This document shows positions 37,220 through 46,014 of a stretch of DNA of 64,000 bases, piece by piece. The notes below the pieces were generated by a model that was not told the origin of the DNA, did not search any database, and saw only the letters and a program-made list of their open reading frames with translations. The first letter of the stretch is position 1; each line of letters starts with the position of its first letter. Both the position numbers and the translations under genes were made by a program. Source of the stretch: Sarcophilus harrisii (lineage: Eukaryota; Chordata; Mammalia; Dasyuromorphia; Dasyuridae); NCBI RefSeq assembly GCF_902635505.1, contig NC_045430.1, positions 24,973,064-25,037,063 of the forward strand. Direction: 5' to 3'.

Positions 37220-37690
37220 TCTAGGCAGCATGGCATAGTGGATAGAATGATAGATTTGGCAAGCTAAGATCTGAATTTTAATATTGTCTCAGGCACCTGG
37301 GCTAGCTACGCAGTTCAGGATAGAGCACTGTGCTTGAAATCAAGAAGACTCATCTTCATGAGTTCAAATACAGCCTCAGACACTTCCAAGTTATATGACC
37401 CTGGGCAAGGTATTTAATCCTATTTGCCCGAGTTCCTCATGGATAAAATAAGCTGCAGAAGGAAATGGTACGTCTACCAAGAAAACTCAAAATGAGATCA
37501 GAGAGTTGAACACAACTGAAATGAATGAACAACCCAGACACTTACTGGTTATATAATCCTAGGCAAGTCTCTTAGCCGGAAATTCAGTTCCCTTATTTGT
37601 AAAATGGAAATATTAACAGTACCCACCTCTCAAGGTAATTGGAGGGATAAAATGATATAATGTACACAAAACAATTAGCAAACTCTAAAA
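37220..37690 (+). mobile_element. MIR/THER1-type SINE with a MAR1 SINE inserted
   Basis: The outer SINE runs 37220-37296 and resumes at 37533-37690 (CTTACTGGTTATATAATCCT). Inside, about 37297-37532, is a younger MAR1 (GGATAGAGCACTGTGCTTGA ... CAACTGAAATGAATGAACAA). CAGGCAC and CAGACAC at the junctions look like a target duplication. Confidence 0.75.
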
Positions 37691-38839
37691 TAATATATAA
37701 ATTATCTAATAATTATCTATTTTTGTTTAAAAAAAAAAAAGTAGCCTGTAAACAGGCAAAGAACTGTTTGAAAAAGCAACTATTCTACAGACCCAGTTCA
37801 GACCTATAAGACTAAGAGTACTCTACTGTCTCCTTTAGTAGAATGTACACACTTTGAGGGCAGAGGCTGTTTTAGTTTTGTATTTATTATCTTTAAAACC
37901 TAGCACTTTGACAGGTGTTCTGGAGACACTTAAAATACTTGTTAATTGCTTGATTTATCTCTATCACTGTCTAAATGTAAGATTTCCAGTTTAGTAAACC
38001 TCACTCAGAAAATGGATAGAGAAAAAGATAAAGAAGAAAATAAATCCTGCCTTAGTTTGTGCAATTCTTCAAGGACAAAATATTGTGTAGAAGTAATTTT
38101 CTTAGTACTCTTTTCAGCCCCATTATAAATATGGATGACACAAAGGCAAAGAACTGTGGTCTTGGATTCCAAAAGTCCCGATTCTAGTTCCATTTCTAAT
38201 ACTTCCTAGCTTATAATTTAGTCTTAATGGATCTAGTTTCCTCACTTGTAAAATAACAGTTAACAGTCATGCTCCCCACTTCAAAGGGTAATTCTAACCT
38301 AAAAGTAGGTTGTAAAGCTTTATACAAGTAAAGCTTTTACTTTAAAGTTTTGATTTTAACCTGTGATTTCATTGGTTCAGAGAGAAAACTCCTATCATGG
38401 AAATGCCTTCTACCAATGCTGACCAACAAGATTTCTATAATTTAAAAGTTTTCTGACTCACTGAGAGATTTTAGAACTCAAGATCAGACAGCCAGTATGT
38501 GTCACAGACAAGACTTTGAATCCTGCTGTCCAGAAAGCTTCCCAACAATTAGAGTTACTATTAAGCAGAATGGGCTGTCAGCTGTAGTGAGTTCCTCCTT
38601 ACTGAAGGTATTAAAGCAGAAACTGAATTACAACTTGTGGGGCTGCTGGGACAGGAATCAATTTCAGAATATGAGTGGAACTAGAAGGCTGTGGAGGTTC
38701 CTTCTAAAATTTTGTGATTCTGACTTTAACTCTCTTCAAGGCCACTCCTCTCTCTGTTCTCTCTACTCGAGAGGTGTCACTTTTAAGTGTGCCCCAAACG
38801 AGTTAAAATGAAGCTCCTGATTTTATGCAGTAACTAAAA

Positions 38840-39067
38840 ATAAACACACATATATGAGTATATATGTGTATATATATGCATGTTTGTGTGTATAATATAC
38901 ACATATATACACATGCATATAATAATCATGTTTATGTAGTATGTGTATGTTGTACATCTACTCACGTGTGCACATATGCTATACATATATACATGCATGA
39001 TATACATGTGTGTATGATACGCACAGTGTGGGTGTGTATGTGTATAACGTACATATATTCATGCATA

Positions 39068-39128
<61 letters not shown>

Positions 39129-39165
39129 CACACACACATATATATACTCACACATGGATTCCAAT
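38840..39165. repeat. Compound TA/TG/TATG microsatellite
   Basis: About 320 bp of alternating purine-pyrimidine DNA with an uninterrupted (TA)n core at about 39069-39121 and CACACA/TGTGTG flanks. The two overlapping frames of 61-103 codons here are repeat artefacts. Confidence 0.95.
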
Positions 39166-39589
39166 GTGTGTGTGACTATCTAAATCAATGTGTGATTCTC
39201 CAAGTCAACATGTTCTCTAAGTTCTCTAAGTCAATATGAGACCTGTAGGGCTCCTGAGTTTAAGCTTAATATTACTGCTCTATACCACTCTGAATCTGAG
39301 ATGTTATCATTCACAATTAAACTTTTCTGATGATGTTGATGAGAAATTTAGAAAGAACATTTTCACTTGAAGATGGCCAAAGGAAAAAAAGCCTCAGAAT
39401 GCAAGATAATGGTCCCATTTTGCCCCACCTGAATGTGTGGTCTTGAGAAAATTAAATCAGTAATGAGTAAAATTATAATAAAATAATAAAATTATTAACA
39501 TTATTAATAGTAAAATTATAATAAAATCATTATCAACCACCCAATGAAATTCCATTTATTAATGGCCAGGCACTATGCCATGGTTCTGT

Positions 39590-39730
39590 GAACCACAGAT
39601 TTAGAGTTGGACTAGACCTCAAAGATGAGGGAAATAAAACCCAAAGTAATTACCTGATAAGCTCAGGGTCACACAGATAAAAAACAGTAAATTGGAAACC
39701 AGGGAATCTCACTCCCAATTCAGCCTCTGT
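39590..39730 (-). mobile_element. MIR fragment
   Basis: ATGAGGGAAATAAAACCCAA, TCAGGGTCACACAGATAAAA and CTCACTCCCAATTCAG follow the antisense MIR pattern. Confidence 0.55.
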
Positions 39731-39929
39731 CCCCCACTACAGAGTTAATTTTGACCCAGGTGAGAAAGCCCCAATACTTTTTATAAATTCTTATAGAACT
39801 GAAACAAGCGGCCCTGTCACATGCCTGTGGACAAGTCTTTCTGGACAATATCTCTGGGATATTCTCCCCGTAAGGTGGACAGCTGGACCCATCTGGGATT
39901 TCAAAATCCATTCTACCTAATTTAGGATT

Positions 39930-40225
39930 CTGCGACTTTCACCTGAGTCTCAGTATTTCCCCCCTGTAAAATGGGACAAATGACCACTAAGGTCCCTTTC
40001 AGGCTCTAGATTTATTAGTTTATACTATGGTAGATATGGGTGACTTTGGGCAGGTGATGTCACCATCCTGTTTCTCAGTTTCCTTATTTGTAAAATGGGG
40101 GAAGAGGGGACTAAGTGACTTCTAAAGTCATTATGATCTTACGATGCTGCGATAGACCTGTGCAACCCGAGGCAGGTAAAGTCACCCTTCTTTGCCTCAG
40201 TTTCCTCAGCTGTAAAGTGGGATCT
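39930..40225 (+). mobile_element. Three successive MIR-like 3' core fragments
   Basis: Three sense-oriented blocks each carry the CTCAGTTTCC...TGTAAAATGGG motif: near 39945-39985, 40040-40125 and 40150-40223. They abut the CpG-island edge. They may be separate insertions or a local duplication. Confidence 0.6.
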
Positions 40226-40233
40226 TTTCCCGC
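40226..40233 (+). promoter_or_regulatory. E2F-like site TTTCCCGC (intron side)
   Basis: Exact match to the E2F consensus half TTTCCCGC. It lies in intron 1, about 250 bp inside the exon 1 donor. Confidence 0.4.
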
Positions 40234-40328
40234 AGCCGGACAGCTCCCCCCGCAGGGGGCCGGGGCAGTGAGGGGGCAGAAAGGCGTCGTCACGGACCAA
40301 CCAGAATGAATGAGTCCCCCCAGCAGGA

Positions 40329-40339
40329 CCAATGGCGGC
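40329..40339 (+). promoter_or_regulatory. CCAAT box overlapping a YY1-like ATGGCGGC
   Basis: CCAATGGCGGC combines a CCAAT pentamer with the YY1 core ATGGCGGC, a pair often seen just downstream of housekeeping start sites. On this gene model it falls within intron 1. Confidence 0.4.
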
Positions 40340-40501
40340 CAGGCATGGGCGGGACTTATCCCGGGGACTCCCCTCCTCATTCAGGGACCCCCGGCCCACA
40401 GCTCCCAGCCGAGCCCAACAAAGACGCGCGTCTGTCCGGGACCCGGCAAAGAGAGTTCACAAGGCGGCGGCGAGCTACTCACCGGCTCCGGCACCAGAGG
40501 C

Positions 40502-40525
40502 TCAGCTCCTTTCCCGCATCCCCAT
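40502..40525 (-). CDS. Seven-codon upstream ORF in GAS2L3 exon 1
   Basis: ATGGGGATGCGGGAAAGGAGC TGA encodes MGMRERS. It lies wholly inside the predicted 5' UTR, ends before the splice donor, and has two in-frame ATGs. It exists in the transcript only if the start site is upstream of 40525. Confidence 0.45.
   Translation of the reverse strand: MGMRERS
40510..40517 (+). promoter_or_regulatory. E2F-like site TTTCCCGC in exon 1
   Basis: Second exact TTTCCCGC, about 90 bp downstream (in gene direction) of the CHR motif. Its position near the start site suits an E2F/DREAM-controlled gene. Confidence 0.5.
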
Positions 40526-40606
40526 CCCCAGGCTGCGGCGCGGTCTAATCCCTGAACAAACCGTCTCCGCCCCAGGCTCGGTCTCCCGGCCGCCGCCGCC
40601 GCCTCT

Positions 40607-40612
40607 TTCGAA
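40607..40612. promoter_or_regulatory. CHR element TTCGAA
   Basis: TTTCGAAAG holds the cell-cycle homology region variant TTCGAA, which is self-complementary. LIN54 of the DREAM and MuvB complexes binds CHR motifs, and GAS2L3 is known to be a DREAM target in human cells. A CCAAT box sits 4 bp away at 40617-40621. Function here is inferred. Confidence 0.5.
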
Positions 40613-40616
40613 AGGA

Positions 40617-40621
40617 CCAAT
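40617..40621 (+). promoter_or_regulatory. CCAAT box (inverted relative to GAS2L3)
   Basis: GGACCAATCGG. NF-Y sites commonly accompany CHR elements in G2/M promoters, though usually about 30 bp away rather than 4 bp as here. Confidence 0.5.
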
Positions 40622-40764
40622 CGGAAGCAGTGAGGGGCGTTGCCCGGAGGAAGGGCGAGGCCCCGCCCACCGGCATTGCCCAGGAGGAGCGCGAGACCAG
40701 CGCGAGGCGCTGACTCATCGCCGGGGGCCCCGCCTTCTCCTCTTTCTGGGCGGGCCGGCGGGAG

Positions 40765-40772
40765 TCACGTGG
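40765..40772. promoter_or_regulatory. E-box TCACGTGG
   Basis: GAGTCACGTGGGTG contains a palindromic CACGTG at 40766-40771, a USF/MYC/TFE-type site, about 280 bp upstream of the exon 1 donor. Confidence 0.4.
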
Positions 40773-40787
40773 GTGCGCATCCGCGGG

Positions 40788-41033
40788 CCCGCGGCTTAGG
40801 TGCGCTCTCTGCCCTGCCCCGGCGGCGGGAGAAGGGGCGGGGCGGGGGCGGGAGAATGGGCGGGACAGGGGGCGGGGCGCAGGTGCCAGCCCGCGGCTTA
40901 GGTGCGCTCTCTGCCCTGCCCCGGCGGCGGGAGAAGGGGCGGGGCGGGGGCGGGACAGGGGGCGGGGCGCAGGTGACAGCCCGCGGCTTAGGTGCGCTCT
41001 CTGCCCTGCCCCGGGGGCAGGTGCGAGCCCGCA
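40788..41033. repeat. 2.5-copy tandem repeat (90-102 bp) of GC boxes in the promoter
   Basis: Units begin CCCGCGGCTTAGGTGCGCTC at 40788, 40890 and 40980. Unit 1 is 102 bp, unit 2 is 90 bp (it lacks a 12-bp stretch) and unit 3 is about 50 bp because its GGGGCGGGGC block is missing. Units 1 and 2 each hold several Sp1-type GC boxes and runs of G3-G5 able to form G-quadruplexes. Confidence 0.9.
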
Positions 41034-41529
41034 TCCATGCACTCGGTTCCCTTCTGCGTAAACCCCAGTTTTACTGCGGGACCTCCACGGATAATCCTTT
41101 TGCAGGTGAGGAAACTGAGTCCTGTGAAGGTCCTAGGGATCAGAGACCTAGAACAGGACCCTAGTCTTTTTCAAAAACGAAAAAACCGAGTCCGTGGCAG
41201 GCAAAGACCTTCCCGTCTTCCCAGACTACCTTAAGCCCCTCGTACACCGCGATTCGGCGATACAGTCACTTGCTGTGCCCGACTTCAAGCACTGGTTTGA
41301 AAAAGTCCCCCATATCTGAAGTGCTCTCCCTCTTCATCCCCGCCTCCTAATCCCGGTTTCCGTTAACTCTCACCTCCTGTCCCTTCTGCCTTTCCCAGTC
41401 CTGAATTGTAGCGCCTTTCCAAGTTCTGGAACTGCTTCTGAAATTTCTCCTGTATATATCTTATAGCAGTTTGCACAAAATATATGCTTACGTATATGTA
41501 CATACATCCATGCCTTCTTTCTCTCCCTT

Positions 41530-41862
41530 CCCCCACTAGACTTTTTTTTTATTTTATATTTTAAATATATAAAAGTATTTTATATTTTATTTATTTGATT
41601 TTAATTTTATTTCAATAATTTTATTTTATTTATTTTATATTTTAAATATATATAAATATTTTATATTTTATTTATTTTATTTTAATTTTATTTAAATAAT
41701 TTTATTTTATTTATTTATTTTATATTTTAAATATATGTAAATTTTTTATATTTTATTTATTTTATTTAAATAATTTTATTTTATTTATTTATTTTATATT
41801 TTAAATATATATAAATATTTTATATTTTATTTTATTTTTATTTATTTATTTATTTTATATTT

Positions 41863-41898
<36 letters not shown>
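41530..41898. repeat. AT-only minisatellite, units of 60-85 bp, ending in (TA)n
   Basis: The block TATATTTTAAATATAT recurs at about 41555, 41636, 41721 and 41795, with a related TATATTTTATTATATA at 41856. Spacing is about 81, 85, 74 and 61 bp. Between them are TTTATTTTATTT repeats. A (TA)n run fills 41868-41897. Confidence 0.85.
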
Positions 41899-41904
<6 letters not shown>

Positions 41905-41999
41905 TTTTTGGGGACTTAACTGACTTTCCTAAGGCTGCACAGTGTATCATCCTAATAACATAGGTTTATACTTTTAATACTGGAAAGAATCTTGTTATT

Positions 42000-42200
42000 G
42001 TTCAGTCATTTCTAACAAGTCTTATGCTTTGGGACCCATTTGTGGTTTTCTTGGGAAAGATTCTGGAGGAATTTGCTGTTTTCTTCCCCAGTTCATTTGA
42101 CAAGTGAGGAAACTGAGGCAGACGGAGTCAAGTGACTTGCCCAGGGTTTTACCTAGTCAGGAAGGTCAGAAGCCTTGGGTCTTCTTGACTCCATCTTATT
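42000..42200 (-). mobile_element. MAR1-class SINE
   Basis: GTTATTGTTCAGTCATTTCT, TTGACAAGTGAGGAAACTGA and GTGACTTGCCCAGGGTTTTA form the antisense MAR1 pattern. Confidence 0.75.
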
Positions 42201-42439
42201 CACTTTGTCATCCATATCTGCCCTTAGAAGACATTCAGTCCATCTGTCTCATAAGAGAAAACAGACTTAAGGTAACACTGATATAGATATACATAGATAT
42301 CTTTATTTATCTATAGCTTGTCTTTCATATTCTCATCTAGGCTTTAAGGAGTTCAAGGATCATTTAATTCATTTGGTCTTTTTATCCTTTCAGTGCCTAG
42401 CCCAGTGTTTGTAATTAAGTCCTGGGTCTTTAGATTAGG

Positions 42440-43095
42440 CAGAAAAAGCCTGAAGTACTGATAAGGTTTCTCCCTGAGGCAAGCAGGGTAGGGCACTGAT
42501 GGAGATGAGCTCATCCTTATTGTCCCACTCCCAGTGCAGGTCTTGAGTAATCCAACCTTACTGTGTATAATGAGAAAGCCAAGTTATGTCAAACCCAGAA
42601 GGTTAAATCTCCCTAATAAATCTGTCCATTAGCCTTCTTTGCTGAATCCCTTTTGGCTTTCTATTCAGAGCTGTCTTTCTCTTCATCCCTCTCCCATTGC
42701 CTCATGGTATCTTTCTCCTTCTTATAGCTAACTCTTTTAGGGTACTAAACTCCTCTATGAATTTATTTTAATGGCATACTCCCACCTCATGGCATAGTCC
42801 CTTTCTCCTGGTTAATTGTGAGTTCCACTAGGGAGCTTGTCTTTCCACTTTCCTTGCAAGCTATACACTTACCCAAATCTCTTTCATATTTACTACTCCT
42901 GGTGCCTGTTTTACTTCTTCATTTTGCCTGTAACCTCTCTCATAAATAAATCTACCTTTTGGCAAAGAAATAGGATATTGTGAATTCTTCGTATGTGAAT
43001 TACTATTGAACCCCATCATTTGGTGCCAAACCCCAACATCCGGTGCCTGTGGCTCATATCAATCTCATCATTTGGTGCCTACATTCAATCTCATC
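42440..43095 (+). mobile_element. LTR with tRNA-Phe-like primer site and short leader
   Basis: The sequence up to about 43017 looks like an LTR with a late AATAAATCT poly(A) signal near 42945 and an end near CCCCATCA. It is followed by TTTGGTGCCAAACCC, close to a tRNA-Phe type primer site. The leader repeats the TTGGTGCC/CCGGTGCC motif. No retroviral genes follow; it is a broken fossil. The 5' boundary is uncertain. Confidence 0.45.
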
Positions 43096-43559
43096 ACTTG
43101 GTATATAGTAGGCACTTAATAAATGCTTGTTAATTGATTGCCCAAGGCCTAACATAAAGCAGGTCTTATTTTAGGTTTTTACCAACCACTTGTTGAATTG
43201 AACTGAATTGAATTGAATTTTCCTGCTCTTTTACATTAATTCCTTAGGACCCAGCCCACAAGGCCGTAATTATAGCATTCCCTCAGTATCTCGAATGTAA
43301 CTTGGCTCTACCATAACAATTAGTACTTGAAACTCCAACATAGAATTAAAGGTAACAACCTGCTTCTCATTCATGGGAGGGATTTTTAATAGTTTCATAG
43401 CCTATTACATATATTTTAATAGCCCTCTTTTGACTTAGCTTATGGCCTGCAGGAGAACCTGCCGGTAATACCAGCTTTACTCCATCTTTCTAAGAATTTG
43501 AGGAACATTCACTTTCTTTACTATAATGCTGTAAATGCTGTGCCAGACTTTAAGAAAAT

Positions 43560-43690
43560 CCAATATGTGAATAATCCAAATAGTTGATGCCTATGTGTTT
43601 GCCAGTAACTATTTACTTACACAGTAGTCTACACTTTACACAATGGGTAATTTAAATTTCCAGTGCCTCTACTGTATTTCAGATATGAAA
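43560..43690 (+). mobile_element. Short LINE fragment, sense
   Basis: CCTATGTGTTTGCCAGTAAC TATTTACTTACA is the near inverse of the copy at 45790-45862 (minus). Both appear to be pieces of a reverse-transcriptase coding region of an unnamed LINE. Confidence 0.4.
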
Positions 43691-43759
43691 CTGATAAAAT
43701 CTTGACTTCAGATTTATCATGTATGCAACCCTTTAAAACGACTATTGGTGATTTCATTT

Positions 43760-44500
43760 CTTTTTTTGTTTATTTTTTTTTTCTCAATAGTATCTTATTT
43801 CTCCAAAGATAGTTTTCAACATTTATTTTTGTAAGACTATGTCTCAAACTTTTCTCTCTCCCTTCCTTACCTCACCTGTCTTTAAAACAGCAAGCAATCT
43901 GAGATAGGTTTAATATGTGCAATCCTTTTAAACATATTTTCATATTTGTCATATTATGCAAGAAAAATCAGACCAAAAAGGAAAAAAAAACAAACCAACA
44001 AAAAGGTGAAAATAATATGCATCTATTCACAATTCAGTCTCCATAATTCTCTCTGGATTGTGGATGGTATTTTCCATCCCAAGTCTCTTGGAATTGTCTT
44101 GAATCACTGAAGGGTCAAGTCCATCACAGTTGATCATCACATAATCTAGTTGCTACTGTGTACAGTGTTTTCCAGGCTTCTATTCATTTCGGTCAGCATT
44201 GGTTCATAGAAATCTTTCCAGGCTTTTCTGAAATCAGCTTGCTCATCATTTCTTATAGAACAATAATATTCCATTACATTCATATACAATACCTTGGTCA
44301 GCCATTCCTCAACTGATCTCAATTTCCAGTTCTTTACCACTACCAAAAGAGCTGCTACAAACATTTTTGCACATGTGGGTCCTTTCCCCTTTTTTTACTA
44401 TTTCTTTACTATTTGGGGGAAACAGCCCCAATAATGACACTTCTATCACTTTTCTTTTGAATCTGGTCTCAAATAACATAACCTCCCCCATAAAATGTAA
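43760..44500 (-). mobile_element. L1 3' end: ORF2 C-terminus, 3' UTR and A-tail
   Basis: The minus-strand frame 44146-44364 reads MFVAALLVVVKNWKLRSVEE through EYYCSIRNDEQ, the C-terminus of L1 ORF2. The 3' UTR runs on (GGAATTGTCTTGAATCACTG on the plus strand) to CTATTGAGAAAAAAAAAATAA near 43770. 5' truncated. This is the marsupial L1 pattern. Confidence 0.85.
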
Positions 44501-44574
44501 GCTTTTTAATCCCAAAGATTGGTTCCTTTTGCACATTTGTATCCCTACCTCCTAGACAGTCAATCTAATAAATC

Positions 44575-44860
44575 TGAATCAGCAAATATTTATTTAGATT
44601 CCTATTGTGTGCCAAGTTCTGGGGATAGGAAAAAAAAAGATACAGTTCCTGTTCTGGAATTCCAATTAGTAGGTAATAATTCACAGTATACAAAGAATGC
44701 TATACAGACAAGCTTTTACAGGATAAATAAAAAAATAATCAAATTGGGATTTTAGCGATTTTAGCTGGGACTGGAAGGAAGGCAGGTTTGATGAGATATT
44801 CTAGACACATGAGAGGCAAGTGACAAATACTTATTAGGTTACTGATTTTCTACTTTGGCA
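44575..44860 (+). mobile_element. CR1/L3-like LINE 3' end
   Basis: GATTCCTATTGTGTGCCAAG TTCTGGGGATAGG and ACAGTTCCTGTTCTGGAATT fit the same 3' family as 26740. Related short pieces lie at about 46280-46400, 47690-47750 and 52530-52640. Confidence 0.5.
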
Positions 44861-45479
44861 TTGTAACAAACTGCACCCTGTGTGAGATGCTGGGGCTAGA
44901 AAGATTTCTTTATTCAAAGAGAATTTATTGAGTGCATGCTGAGCACAGTTCCAGACTAATCTTTATTTTTAAGGAATGTTATGGATTGACTTTACATAAG
45001 GAATGTATTTAAATAATTTTAAAATTAATTTTAAAAATTAATTTTCCAACCCAGGGGAACATTATGTGCTAAATACCTATTTTTTTTTTTTTATGCCCCA
45101 GTACTTTGAATAGATGTATGATCTCACTTCTAGCAATGCATATCAAAACTCACCTAGGAATTCTGGTTCATGGTACTACTAGTCATGTCCTCCCATAAGT
45201 TTGCCACAATGGGTTCCTGAGTTTCCTTGACTAAATTATGTAGGTATCAGTGAGGCATGCCAGCTGTCAATTGCTTATACCTTGGTCTTATCTTACCCCC
45301 TTCCCCGACTCCCAACATCCATTTCTCCTCTAACATCCTTCTTTAGCATAATTTGCCATTTGCAATGCATTGTAACCTATTTATCTCTCAATTTTCCTCT
45401 GACTATTCTTCCATTTCAATTCCTTAGAGACTAGTACTTGCTCTCAGATACAGTACTCTAAATGACCAAAAGACTATGG

Positions 45480-45862
45480 GCATTAAAGAGATGGGCCTTT
45501 TTTCAAAGAGAAGGTTAGAAGTTATTTTTTAAAAAGCCGTTCCCAAAGACAATTTAGCCTAGTCTCTTCTTCCTGTTAAATTTTGGATCCAGTTCAACAA
45601 CCATTTGTCAGAGCTATTCAACATATATTCAGTGGATAAACTCTATGAATTGTCTACCCAACTCTATATCATAGTCGGAAAAGTGGCATTTTTCATCCAC
45701 TTTGTTCATTAGATTATTGGATTTGTTCATCCCCAGCATATAAAAATCTGATCAACAGACACTCTTCATTCATCTAAATCATCCATTGCATGGAACAAAG
45801 ATTGCTATGTAAGTGAATAGTCACTGGCAAACACATAGGTTGCTTGGATTATTCATATCTTG
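45480..45862 (-). mobile_element. LINE fragment, reverse-transcriptase region, antisense
   Basis: The minus strand has TGTGTTTGCCAGTGACTATT CACTTACA, reading FASDYSLT, a degraded form of the FADD-type RT motif, followed by decayed coding sequence to about 45480. It shares about 60 nt with 43560 in inverse orientation. Confidence 0.4.
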
Positions 45863-45869
45863 TTTTTCA

Positions 45870-46014
45870 TTTTGTTTTTTGCTGAGGCAATTGGAATTAA
45901 GTGACTTGCCCAGGGTCACAGCCAGGAAGTGTTAAGTGTCTAAGGTCATATTTGAAACCAGGTCCTCCCTACTTCAGGGCTAGTGCTCTATCCATTGTAC
46001 CACCTAGCTGTCCC
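45870..46014 (-). mobile_element. MAR1-class SINE
   Basis: AAGTGACTTGCCCAGGGTCA, GAAACCAGGTCCTCCCTACT and CCATTGTACCACCTAGCTGT are classic antisense MAR1. Confidence 0.85.

Larger units (their letters stand above)
23027..40482 (-). other. GAS2L3: GAS2L3 intron 1 (about 17.5 kb)
   Basis: This lies between the CpG-island donor and the start-codon exon. Apart from the repeats listed separately, stretches such as 23050-25200, 28200-28890, 29620-31000 and 35550-37200 show no recognised gene, RNA or repeat. Additional alternative 5' UTR exons could exist but cannot be seen from sequence alone. Confidence 0.7.
40483..40600 (-). other. GAS2L3: GAS2L3 exon 1 (5' UTR), 3' boundary defined
   Basis: On the minus strand GTGCCGGAGCCG is followed by the strong donor GTGAGTAGC at 40482. 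This is the best donor in the CpG island in the right direction, so I take it as the end of the non-coding first exon. The transcription start is estimated between about 40560 and 40605 from the CHR position; it was not observed. Splicing to the 22979-23026 exon is inferred. Confidence 0.65.
40225..41080. promoter_or_regulatory. GAS2L3: CpG island, GAS2L3 promoter region
   Basis: About 850 bp of GC-rich, CpG-dense DNA in an otherwise AT-rich window. It holds the exon 1 donor, E2F-like, CHR, CCAAT and E-box motifs and the GC-box tandem repeat. Open frames of up to 174 codons here come from the lack of AT-rich stops and are not supported as genes. I found no convincing plus-strand first exon, so bidirectional transcription is possible but unproven. 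Confidence 0.85.

Noticed and set aside
38864-39175. A 103-codon frame rich in YIYI and a 61-codon reverse frame
   Set aside because: Translation of the TA/TG microsatellite; no coding meaning.
40332-41164. Overlapping open frames of 80-174 codons in the CpG island on both strands
   Set aside because: They arise because GC-rich DNA lacks stop codons. They overlap in many frames, follow the tandem repeat, and have no known domain or splice structure.
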